Positions 32,493 through 42,079 of a stretch of DNA of 64,000 nt are shown one piece after another. Position 1 is the stretch's first letter. Each line of letters opens with the position of its first letter. A program made the position numbers and the translations under genes. The stretch comes from Haemaphysalis longicornis (Eukaryota > Arthropoda > Arachnida > Ixodida > Ixodidae): NCBI GenBank assembly GCA_013339765.2, contig CM023448.1:194286409-194350408 (forward strand). The letters run 5' to 3'. The notes below the pieces were generated by a model. The model worked only from the letters and a program-made list of their open reading frames with translations, searched no databases and was not told the DNA's origin.

Positions 32493-32844
32493 TCTAAACC
32501 AACTCGCCCAGTTATCTGTTTTGGTGCGCCTTATAGCGTTTTTGCGACTTTTATCTCAGCTTCCCCTGTGGTACTCTATTTTCTCACTCTTGGCCCAAGG
32601 TTTTGTGAATTGTGATCTCGCCGAAAGTCGTATACTCGCTTCATTTTTACAGCGGACCTAGTATAGGCTAACCTTTCCGTTTTGCTTCGCTCCTCCCCAC
32701 TTCGGGACACCCTCGCCCTTCAGCCACCTATTCGCCTCCAGCGCATCATATATTGATATAAGACGGCTTATATTGCCCCTGAAGAAAATTTCTTCCCAGC
32801 AAAACATTTGTGTTTTGAAGTGAAGCCGACTTTAAAGAGATCCT

Positions 32845-32937
32845 GATGGAGGCGAAAAGTGAAAATGCCCGTGTGTTCGAGATTTTGGTGCACGTATAGT
32901 GTTACCTGTGTAGCATCGGTGCGTTAAAGTTCATGAT
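32845..32937 (+). mobile_element. SINE body fragment
   Basis: TGATGGAGGCGAAAAGTGAA, AATGCCCGTGTGTTCGAGAT, then GTGCGTTAAAGTTCATG, matching the body of the tRNA-headed SINE with an internal deletion, on the plus strand, followed by an A/T-rich tail (AATAAAAAATAAAATAAAAA). Confidence 0.7.
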
Positions 32938-34526
32938 AATAAAAAATAAAATAAAAAACTTTAAAAATATCGGTGTAAGCTTGGTCTCTGACAGCTGGCC
33001 TTCCCCCATTGTGTGTTGCACACTGAAAGGGGCCCTGAAAGAGGTTTTACGGATACATGGGTGTTCACATTTTCAGGTAAAGCAATGACCTAGTAATCAC
33101 CTCCTTCAAGAATTTTGTAAAAGCGACGAGTATTCGTGGAGTTATTGCAAATCAAAACAGCGCATTTTCGCCCGCGCCGCGATTCTCCTTCGTTTCGTCA
33201 GAGTCCTTCAAAAGCATTGAAGGACTCTGGTTTCGTGCACCTCCTCGCACCACGCGAGCGTGGCTGCCTATGATGCCTCGCTTCTCAGGGACGTCTGCAA
33301 GAACATCCGGTGGCGCGGGTCGCCTGCTCCTGCGACATTCCGCGCCTCAGCATCACTTTTGGGACGGGGCCGCCTGACTTTCTGCGCTACGTTTGGGCCT
33401 TTTTTTTATCGTTTTGCTTATGAATCCTGCACTCCGCTCACGGCTGGAAAAGTTGCGCGTACATGCGTTCCTTATCGACGTCGGCTTATATAATGCTTAA
33501 TTGGCCGCTCGTTCGCGCCAATGTCGAGCTTGGTCGTGTTGTGGTGACGCCATGCACGCGCGTAAACAGGCAGTTGAAGTATTCCATTCCGTTATTCTGA
33601 TCAGTCCTAACAATTCTCAAACGTTTCTCAGGCCATCGCCGTGCTCCGGTCGAGGAGGCTTACTTGGAGTTGGACCGACGGAACAAGAAACTCTTTTGAG
33701 CGCCCGAGCTCTCTGTGTGCCCGCTTACACCGGCCACCCAGACCACATGAAACCGGCCACTAGCGAAGCCTTCTTCAGAAGCGACAAGCTCCGTTTCAAA
33801 TATCGAGAAAAAGCGGCTACCTGGTTATATATAGGCCAACGTATAAACGCTGGGCTAGGCGTCGCTCAGGCGGGTGCCTTCATCTCATGCCGTCTGGTGA
33901 TCACGTCGAGCTCATATCCTCTTCTTTAACCCCAACGTAGCGTGAAATATACACTCGCTTTCCCGCACCCGTCTCGAGTATATAGTCGTGTGGCCGAGGT
34001 CCGGAGCAGCCAAGTTCGAAACTGGTCGGATGTATCCGATGTATGTATGTATGTATCCAGTACCCTGACCTTTCACGAGCGATAAGGCTCGAACCAAGCG
34101 CGGCCACGATTTGGGGATAGCAACATCCGCGCGCAAAGAACGGATTAGAAGCTCAGGCGGGTCGCTTAACAAACTGCGGTGCATCTTTTAGCTTTTCCCG
34201 TTTCCTGTCGGGGTTATTGCTTGCAGAAGCTCGGGCGTTAACCGTGGTAGGTTATAGACTTCGCTAATTGCACAAGAACGTTGTTTCAAAACTAAACTGA
34301 AATCACGATGGCCGGACGACCGTTCGGCCGATCGGTATTGTCGGCGTCTTCGGTCAGCGAGCCAGTCACACCACGCGGACTTTCGATCGGCCGACGTGTT
34401 CGTGCAGCCGTCGGCGTCGTGTGACACTGCCAACCGGGAAGTCGGCGTCGCCGTCGTGTCGTCGTCGTGTCGGCCTAGCCAACGCACCTTAACGAGAAGC
34501 GTGGTAATAGAGTAAAAAGGATAAAC
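32938..34526. other. Anonymous region with a short hairpin
   Basis: No gene was recognised. A hairpin at 33199-33229 has exact 13-bp arms CAGAGTCCTTCAA and complement around AAGCA. An AAAGGGGCCCTGAAA motif at about 33030 resembles the end of a MITE. ORFs at 33260-33493 and 33501-33929 have no known motif. 34290-34480 is CG-rich with repeated TCGGCGTC and CGTCGTGTCG. Confidence 0.4.
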
Positions 34527-34814
34527 ATGGATGAACACGATAGCTTTGAGCGTGCTGCAGGGAGTGCGCTAATTAATCAAAGGCGGCGTCGCGAGCCGTC
34601 CATGCTTAGCAGCCGACGCTTGTCTTCGCCAGAAGTGCCAGAAAAAGCCGTCCAATTGCGTTTTCTGCTGCGTGACGCGCATAAGAGAATCGATGACGTA
34701 CACGCGGGTAGATGGCAAAGCCCAGAAAAACGCAGGAAGGGGTGGAGACGCAGCAACGAATTTTTCAACGAAATTGTGAGCTTTCCGCTGCACGTAAAAA
34801 AGTTATCGCTGTGT
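34527..34814 (+). CDS. Unrecognised ORF, possible first coding exon
   Basis: The ATG at 34527 has a favourable context (AAACATGG). The frame is open for 206 codons to 35147, but the part beyond 34814 runs through a minisatellite and CG-rich sequence. The first 96 residues are charged: MDEHDSFERAAGSALINQ, then RRRREPSMLSSRRLSSPEVP, and KRIDDVHAGRW. At 34814 the sequence TCTAAAG/GTACGT is a strong-looking splice donor, so coding might end there. No family is recognised. An overlapping frame from 34712 is open too, so a frameshifted transposon ORF is an alternative. Confidence 0.3.
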
Positions 34815-34905
34815 CTAAAGGTACGTCGGACGTACCCGCAGCATTTCTTAAAGATACGTCGGACGTACCGCGGAACTTTTTTAAGTACGTCGGTGTATTC
34901 GGTTT
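34812..34905 (+). repeat. 33-bp minisatellite, locus A (2-3 copies)
   Basis: Units of GGTACGTCGGACGTACCCGC followed by AGCATTTCTTAAAGA. Homologous to locus B at 37.8 kb but in the opposite orientation. Both loci share the lead-in GTGTCTAAAGGTACGTCGG. Confidence 0.85.
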
Positions 34906-35147
34906 CACTCGGCCCAAACATGCAGCGTACGTTCAGCGTTTTCTCGCGTCGACGTCGACGTCGCGTCGCCAGAAATGCATGGCGACGCGAGCTGAAACTC
35001 GAGCGACGCCGATGCTACGCTCGCCAGATATCGGCGTCGACGCAGCGCGAGAGAGCATCGGAAAGCGAGCGGCAGCGTCTGTCTTCGCGTGGTTTGGGGT
35101 CGTTCCTTTCAGCAGAAAACAATCAATTTCTTTTTAACTTACGGTAA

Positions 35148-35499
35148 TCGGTTGCCTTGAGACAAATTGCAAGCTATTTCTGTTCGCAAGCGCTCATCCA
35201 TTGTGGCTTGTTCGGCTTTCATCGGGGAGATCGGGGATCTGCGATAGCTTTGTGTGAGTTAAATGAGGGAGCTCTGGTACATCGCATCCAGTATTAGCAT
35301 AATGTGGCTTGTCAGCAAGATCGGTGCGTGACGAGCAAGCGTTATCAACGCCAGAATTCTGGCGCATTCCATTCCATTCGTAGCTCCCGTGGCTTGCGCA
35401 GGGAGACCGGGGACGTGCAATAGCTTTTTTTTTTACTCAAATAAGGGAGCTGTGGTTACATCGCTTGTAGCACTAGCATTATTGTCCTCGGCTCCAAGA
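35148..35499. other. Short anonymous gap
   Basis: Nothing firm. TCGTAGCTCCCGTGGCTTGC and GAGATCGGGGATCTGC-type phrases repeat at about 35205 and 35385, suggesting a diverged duplication of about 180 bp. Confidence 0.35.
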
Positions 35500-36825
35500 T
35501 CGGTGCGCAAGAAGCAAGCGTTACCACTGCTCAAATCTCTCAAATACGACCAAAAGAAAGCACACCCAAACCACATTCGTGGGCAGCCTCAGTTGGCACA
35601 CCAAATTCTTCAAACCTCGTCGTCTGAACGCGGAGCTCAAACTCACTATCCAACGATTCTTGTACTTTCTGGGTCTCCGCGATCCGTTCCTAGTGGCAGC
35701 CACTTAGTGCCTGGGCACCAGACATTTGGCCCCGTGGCTTGCCACGACAGCATCACTCTTGCTTTGACACGCGCGGAACGAGGTTCTACAAAGAAATCGC
35801 GCTAGCCTTAGCCCTGCTCGAGCAGCATTTCTCTTGGGATTATCGCTCAAAACAAAACCCAGAAACCTGTACTGGGACCTCGTGGAGAAGGTCCTGCCGC
35901 CCCCTCTCTACCGACAACCCCCAATACCCAACGATGTCTTGAAGCGAGTAAGACGACTCCCTGTGCCCACCGCCTCAAAGGACTTTTTCTTCCGCCTCCA
36001 CAGGGGGGTGCTGCCCGCAAAGGCACGTCTGGAGGATAAGGGTTTCTTTCTCCATGGCGCCGCGGGTTGTCTCCTCTCTGGAAAACGGGAAATGGCAGAA
36101 CACGTCCTCACAGATTGTAACGCCGCGGCCGTCTTCTGGGACGAGCTGCAGACCGCGTACACCGAGCGATGGGACCTGTCGTGGTCAGGCCTCCGGCACC
36201 TGAGTGCGCCCACAGAGAACAAGGCGCTTCGGGACTGCGTGCTTGTCCTGGGGCTCCACTCGCTGTGGAGGGCTCGAGTGGATGCAGTGGAGTGCGCCAG
36301 GAACCCCAGGCCTACCTGGCGGCACTTCACGGCAAAGGCTGAATGGACAGTGAGCGTGTTGGGGGCATCAGATTCTGACACGGAGCTCCGCGACTCACTG
36401 CAAAAAGGATGCCAAGCACTGCAGCGCTTTAAAGAAAAGAGATGCAGCGCTGGCAACGGCTGTGATCTTGCCTCACTAGTACTTTGTAGAGATGCTTTTC
36501 CCCTCTGAACAGGCTTGTACATCCTTCCCAGAGTTTACACTCATATGTGAACATGTTACCTTCACACGATTCCCAGTTCATGTACTCTGATATTACACTG
36601 TCTCAGGATGTCATATTTTCCTGCTTGTTTGTTCGTTGTTGCCACCGCAGTCCCACTACGTTGCTTACTCTGCGGCTCAAGTGAAGGCACGCCTAAAGGT
36701 GATTGGAGTCCCTGTGGCGACAGTATGTACGCGTACCAGCATTGGTCACCGCATCGAGCGTGTCAGTGCATTATGTATATATGAATATCCTTGTAAATAA
36801 AAAATTGTGTTTGGAAAAAAAAAAA
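35500..36825 (+). mobile_element. L1-like LINE, 5'-truncated, with poly(A)
   Basis: Contains the decayed end of the RT region (YKEIALALALLEQHFSWDY at about 35790-35850), the open C-terminal domain at 35834-36508, a 300-bp 3'UTR, and a poly(A) of 11 at 36815-36825 preceded by AATAAAAAATTG. This is a normal 5'-truncated L1-type insertion. A tRNA-like sequence follows the poly(A) without a gap. Confidence 0.8.
35834..36508 (+). pseudogene. L1-like LINE ORF2 C-terminal domain
   Basis: An intact 224-codon open frame, but only the end of a LINE ORF2. Early residues read KTKPRNLYWDLVEKVLPPPL, then RRLPVPTASKDFFFRLHRGV. EMAEHVLTDCNAAAVFWDEL at about residues 95-115 gives the H-x4-C part of the zinc-binding region with the following W. 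A long helical C-terminus includes VLVLGLHSLWRARVDAVE. There is no RT or endonuclease in frame, so it cannot act alone. The decayed copy at 5.3-6.1 kb has the same order of motifs. Its open frame suggests it is fairly young. Confidence 0.75.
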
Positions 36826-36900
36826 GTCTGCTCGTGTGGTCGAGCGGTTGAGAGCCGGGATTCTGTTTGAAAGTCCGTGGTTCGAATCCTAGCAATGACT
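36826..36900 (+). mobile_element. tRNA-like sequence (pseudogene or SINE head)
   Basis: 75 nt with A-box-like TGGTCGAGCGGTTGAGAG and B-box-like GGTTCGAATCC at tRNA-like spacing. The ends GTC-TGCT and AGCA-AT-GAC can pair with a 2-nt bulge. The T stem pairs poorly, so it is not a functional tRNA. It resembles the Leu/Ser type. It begins directly after the LINE poly(A) and is followed by T11. Confidence 0.55.
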
Positions 36901-36972
36901 TTTTTTTTTTCGGCGAGGGTTTGATCGGTTTTTTTTTGCAGGGTACAGACAGGGTGCCAGAGTACCCTGCCT

Positions 36973-37076
36973 TTCAACCTACAAATGACGTTCGACGGTA
37001 AGGCAGCGCTGAAATTGTTTTCAGCGCTGCCTTCAACCTACAAATGACGTTCGACGGTAAAGGCAGCGCTGAAATT
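36973..37076. repeat. 59-bp tandem duplication with palindrome
   Basis: TTCAACCTACAAATGACGTT plus CGACGGTAAGGCAGCGCTGA occurs at 36973 and again at 37032. At the junction, AGGCAGCGCTGAAA and TTTCAGCGCTGCCT form an inverted repeat. Confidence 0.9.
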
Positions 37077-37816
37077 TGTTTTGCTTACAATTTGGGAAAT
37101 TTATGAACGTGCAGTCGGTACGCAACATGAAGGTTAAATCAAGTAGCAACTAAAGCAGTTGTGCGAGGTGCGTCTTCGTTTTTCATTCTATCTTATTTTG
37201 TTCTGATTTGACCGTGATGGCTCGAGATACATTTCGCAGCATTTCAATATTTGGCCGCCAACATACTATAGCAAAAAATAAAGAGGCCAAGTGATTTTTT
37301 TTTTGCTAAAGCTAAAGTCTTGATAATTGCAGTTCAAGAAGCGACAATAACTGCTCATAAACGACTTCAACAGGATGGCATACGTGTCCAGCAACGCCCG
37401 CCGACGCAGCGACTGGCGCGCGACTTCGCCGGTCTCCTGCGGGCCTCGCGCGTTGACGCGAACGACGCCGACGCTACGCGCGACGCGTGATTTCGCGTCC
37501 ATGTGGTTAGGGCTTTAAACAGAACATATGAGTGGGGAAAACAGAAAGACACTCGCGTCGCACATGATTTCGTTTCCCTCTTGCAAGAACCCGTAGTGGT
37601 CCGCATTCGATCTCTGACCTCAGCGAAGGCTCTAACCGCCCCTTCAAATAAGGTCCAACTAGAGAACACGGGAAAAAAAAATACATTCTGCGTCAGGTTA
37701 GGCATCGTTAGATTCTTGGCTTATATACAGCAAACGCGTGATGGTTTTGCCGTCGATGGTTCGAGATAACCACGCTAGTTTCGAGCAACGCCGCTTTCGA
37801 GCCACTCTGGGCCCTG
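37077..37816. other. Anonymous region
   Basis: No gene was recognised. A CG-rich block at about 37395-37505 (ACGACGCCGACGCTACGCGC) resembles GCGACGCCGATGCTACGCTC at about 35005, hinting that the minisatellite loci belong to a larger shared repeat. Confidence 0.4.
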
Positions 37817-38012
37817 TACGTCCGACGTATCTTTAAGAAATCTTGCGGGTACGTCCGACGTATCTTTAAGAAATTTTGCGGGTACGTCCGACGTATCTTT
37901 AAGAAATATTGCGGGTACGTCCGACGTATCTTTAAGAAATATTGCGGGTACGTCCGACGTATCTTTAAGAAATTTTGCGGGTACGTCCGACGTACCTTTA
38001 GACACAAGCGAA
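37817..38012 (-). repeat. 33-bp minisatellite, locus B (about 6 copies)
   Basis: Six units of GTACGTCCGACGTATCTTTA + AGAAATTTTGCGG (plus strand), 33 bp each and so 11 codons. All frames stay open across it: an ORF on the minus strand (38151 to 37708) reads LKIRRTYPQNF per unit, and another reads LKDTSDVPAKF. The unit core GTACGTC(C/G)GACGTA(C/T) is nearly self-complementary. Confidence 0.9.
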
Positions 38013-38151
38013 AAGTTATATTTGCACAGATGGCGTTGACCACGCAACCTAACGATTGCGCTAGTTCATTTAGCGTGCTCAAAACGCCTATCAGTACCCC
38101 TTGAAGACTACTCACTTCTGCTAATATCGCGCACCATGTCCCATCGGTCAT

Positions 38152-40120
38152 CTGTTCGCCTCCGGCGCTTCATATTGGGATACAAATGGCGTATAGTTAC
38201 TGGGCGGCCGTTGTATGGCACCACAGTCGCTTCAGCCAACAGCGCCGCCCGTGGCGAACCGCTCGTCAGTAGAATGCCGGAGGCGCTCAGCGCAGCCTAG
38301 TAGTGCATGGCTTTCTGTCCTTCTGCTGCGGTGTGGTTTGCAAAGCGTAAATAATCACAAGGACTATTTTCAGATCGGTAAATATTGAAAGTAGAGGCGA
38401 CCTTTACGAGGCATGCCATGTGCGTGATTTACGCCCATGCTCAGTAATTCCCAATAGCAGGCGACGCTCAATGCGGTAAGGTGGAAGTCAAGCTTGTGGT
38501 AATCAGACAAGCGGTCCATCCCACGGGATGGATATGTGCCAGGTGAAGACGAAGATGTGGCGCGGAACATGACCGAGGGCAGAACATGGCGGACGGGGCC
38601 GGACTAAGTGTGCGCAGCGGGACCTGCTAAGGAGCGGACCTTGGGGGAACGGGACTTCTAGTAAAGGTGGGGTTTCAGGGGACGCAATGTTTTTCTGGGG
38701 AACTTCGGCCGGGTGCAAGGACCCCAGTACCACATGCTAAATGGGCAAGTCCGTTCGTTCGTGTCAACTTTTAATGCCTGCCTGCGATTTGGCGCATCGA
38801 GGAATATATTGCAAGTTAATGCTCCTACAAAGCCGGTGTGTGCAGCCGATTCAGGAATGCTGCGGCGCTGGCCTTTGGCAGTTGATGACGAAACGGCATC
38901 GTGCACAAGCGAAAGACAAAGCTGGGGGCGCCTTCTAATATTTACCCCAAACAAATTGTGATAGACGACGCTCGATAACTTCATCAACTACGGTAGAAAC
39001 GAGTTTAATTTCACAGAAATACGTTTACTACAGCCCTCCGGAATCGTTTACAGAATAAATACCGCATGATTGTAGAACGTTATTGCTTAACGTGGAAAAG
39101 CATTGCTTTATACGACTTGCAATGGTCGCTGGCTAGTTGGTTAATGGTTTTTCAAAAAAAAAAAAAAAAACAATACTGCGTGGCTGAAGGACGAGAGAGA
39201 GCAGGCTGCCAAAAACATGCCCTCAGTTTTCAGTTGTTTCACAACTCAATGCTGCTGTCGAATTTTACTCAAGCTGCCACCTACGCTTGAAAAATCGTGC
39301 ACTCCTCCCTTTGACAAAGATGATGGTTTATCACAAAGCTTTCTCGTGTGGGTTTCCTAGGTTGCCTTCTGGATTCAAACTTTGACCAATTGAACTTTGA
39401 ATTTGACCAGCACGCAGTTTGTTCTTTTGATCGCAGCGTCTTTTCCCCTTTCCCAGTCTATTTCGCACGAAGAAAGCTTCGCGTTCAACCATGGTCGTCG
39501 TTAGGCGGAAAGGGCACGATTTTGCTGTTTAATTTTGCACTTCTATGACACCTATCCAAATCCAACCTGTTTCCAGCGTGTCGGAAATGCGTCTGTTCTG
39601 GAGAACTCGGGCTGATGCACCCCTATTTAAGGCCACTAGTCGCGCGTTTTTGGTTTCTTCACAACTCATTACATGATTTCTTAGGCACTCGACCAAGAAT
39701 ACTTAAGGAATAAAAAAAAACGCGGGCTGACGTTAACACTGCCACATTTTTGTAACTGTCGGTGCCAGCCTTTATTCCACGAAGGTGGAAAATGGGAAGA
39801 GGAGGGGGGATGGTTTGTAGCTTGGGCTGTTGGGTGGTTGAATAACTTTGGCTCTTGATAAAATGACCACTACAAGTGTGGGAGTTGCGTTTCAGTTTTC
39901 AGGGTCCCATGCTGTCACTCGAGAAAACCGATGGCGCAAAGCTCACGGTTACGGAAAGAAAGTGTAAACTTCCGCGACATCTGCACGGCCACACGGTAAT
40001 CAATCTCGTACGTAAGTGCCTTTCTCTTCAAAGCACACGTATCGCGGTATCCCACCGTTAAGTCTGGCCTGGAAGCCGTAGTCATTGAAACTAAAGAAGA
40101 TATTTTAAAGTGGTAGAAAC
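38152..40120. other. Anonymous region
   Basis: No gene was recognised. A poly(A) run of about 17 lies at 39153-39169. Short ORFs at 38713-38961 and 38658-38987 on opposite strands carry no motif. Confidence 0.4.
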
Positions 40121-40394
40121 GAATACTAATACTAACAGTTTTATTCCTGATCAGATAGCGCGGAGCCAGGCGCAGAGCGCCGCAAAAAGTGCTCATGTCA
40201 ATGTAGCTCGTTTGCCACCTTAGAAGCGCCCAATAGGTTTACGCAGCTGTTAGTGCATTTAAGAAGAAATGAATACTAATAATAGTAGCTTCATTCGTAC
40301 TCAGATCAGGTGGAGCCAAGCGTAGATCGCCGCAAAAAGCGCTGATGTCATTGTAGCCCATGCCCAACTTTAGAAGCGTCCGACAAGTTTACGC
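40121..40394. repeat. 150-bp tandem duplication
   Basis: GAATACTAATA starts units at 40121 and 40271. Both contain GATCAG(A)TAGCGCGGAGCCAGG-like, CGCCGCAAAAAG(T/C)GCT and TTTACGCAGC(T/C)GT segments with about 80-85% identity by eye. The I-clade LINE begins at the end of the second unit. Confidence 0.75.
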
Positions 40395-41460
40395 AGCCGT
40401 ATCTCCCCAAGATCTCATCCATAAAGTCGCGGCTAAATATCTGAACACCTCTTGCCACTTCAATCCCTCTCCTTACACGGGATCGACAAACAGTGACTTA
40501 AATAAGAGCTTTCAACTGTACGAAATGGAAGCAGCTTTGTTCGAATGCAATAAAAATAGCGCCCCGGGACCAGACCAAGCCATTTGCCGGCTTCTTGCCA
40601 ACCTGGACGGCGGCTCGCTGGATCACCTTCTATACCACATCAATTCGCACTGGAGCTCAGGTCACCTCCCTCCCCAGTGGAAGACGGCTGAAATACGATT
40701 CATCCCCAAGCCAAATAAGTCCCCTCATCTTGATAACCTAAGACCAATTTCTCTGACCTCCTGTGTGGGATAGTTAGTGGAAAGAATAATACTGAAACGC
40801 CTCCAACCCTTCCTTGAAGAAAAAGGCCTTATACCCGACACCATGTATGGCTTCAGGAAGCATCTCAGCACATAAGATATTCTCCTTCGAATTAAAGAAG
40901 AAGTCCTTGCTCCAGCGACTCGTTGCTCCCCTCGGGCCATTCTTGCTTTAGACTTAAAAGGGGCATTTGATAATGTTTGGCATTCCTCCATTTTATCCCG
41001 CCTCAATAAAACAGGCTGCAGTCACGGTACTTACTCATACATTGCAGATTTTCTTACTCACCGGCAAGCTATTATTCGTGTAGGTGACGTTAAATCCCAG
41101 CCTATTGCTTTGGGGGACCAGGGCACACCTCAAGGTTCAGTTCTTTCTCCACTCCTTTTCAATCTCGCCCTCCTGGATTTGCCGCAGAAACTTGACGCCA
41201 TCCCTCACATACATCACGCACTTTACGCAGACGACATCACCATATGGACAGACACAGACTCCATGGGAAACAATCAAGACTACCTTCAACAGGCTACCGA
41301 CGTCGTTCACAACTATGCCTCCTCCGTGGGACTTCAATGCTCCCCCCAAAAATCTGAGCTTGTCATCATCCATAAACATCCACCTGCTCTACAGAAAGAA
41401 CCAGTCTGCATCCCCCTCGACGGCCATACTATATGGCCCGGCTCCTCCCTAAGATTTTAG
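40395..41460 (+). pseudogene. I-clade LINE reverse transcriptase
   Basis: RT of a non-LTR retrotransposon in two frames. Landmarks are NSAPGPDQ (about 40557), LPPQWKTAEIRFIPKPNK (about 40667), LRPISLTSC (about 40736), ILALDLKGAFDNVW (about 40940, motif A Asp), QGTPQGSVLSPLLFN (about 41120-41165, motif B) and YADD at 41224-41235 (motif C, catalytic Asp pair). There is an in-frame TAG at about 40771, a TAA at about 40875 and a frame change, so it is inactive. The catalytic motifs themselves are intact, implying modest age. The endonuclease domain is missing by 5' truncation. Confidence 0.85.
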
Positions 41461-42079
41461 GCCTCACCATCCAGGCCAATACACGGAACAATGAAACTTT
41501 ATCTAAGCTCTCCAACGCTTTTAACCAAGTCTCCCACATGCTTCGACGCGTTTCTAACCGCCACCATGGCATGAAGGAAAAAGACATGGTCCGACTAATC
41601 CAGTCTCTTCTTATCTCAAGTGTCGCATATGTCGAACCGTACCTTATCCTCACCAAAAGTGACACGGACACCATTGACCGGCTTATACGGAAAGCATTCA
41701 AACAAGTGCTCAATCTTCCTATGAAAACCTCCACGGCCCGTCTATTACAACTGGGCCTCCACAACACGGTGTCAGAACTTATTGAAGGCCATTTATCCAG
41801 TCAACGTCTCTGTCTCACCCATACACTTGCGGGCTTAGCCCTCCCGAAAAGTCTTCACGTCCCATGCCAATCCACTGCCTCTCAGCCCCTCCCTCATAAC
41901 TGGAGAAGTGTTATCCGGGTTCGCCCCTTGACAAAAAATATGCACCCGGACCTACAACCCGGCCGCCGTAAAGCGTGAAATCAAGCGCACGAGACCATGT
42001 ATGGAAAGCGTGCAGATGTCTCTTACACGGACGCTAGCACCTACCCCAACGGACAGCATCAAGTATACTGGAAACGATA
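41433..42079 (+). pseudogene. I-clade LINE RT thumb and RNase H start
   Basis: Continues the LINE in a new frame after a stop at 41458. It has ILGLTIQANTRNNETL (about 41452), RVSNRHHGMKEKDM (thumb region) and a VEPYLILTKSDTDTIDRL piece. After a stop at 41977 and a shift, RADVSYTDASTYPNG at about 42005-42050 is the first catalytic-Asp motif of RNase H. The sequence is cut at 42079 by the PLE. Confidence 0.8.

Noticed and set aside
37708..38151. 147-codon minus-strand ORF as a repeat protein gene
   Set aside because: Most of it is the 33-bp minisatellite, open in all frames because the unit lacks stops. The first 47 codons have no known motif, so I kept it only as a note in the findings.
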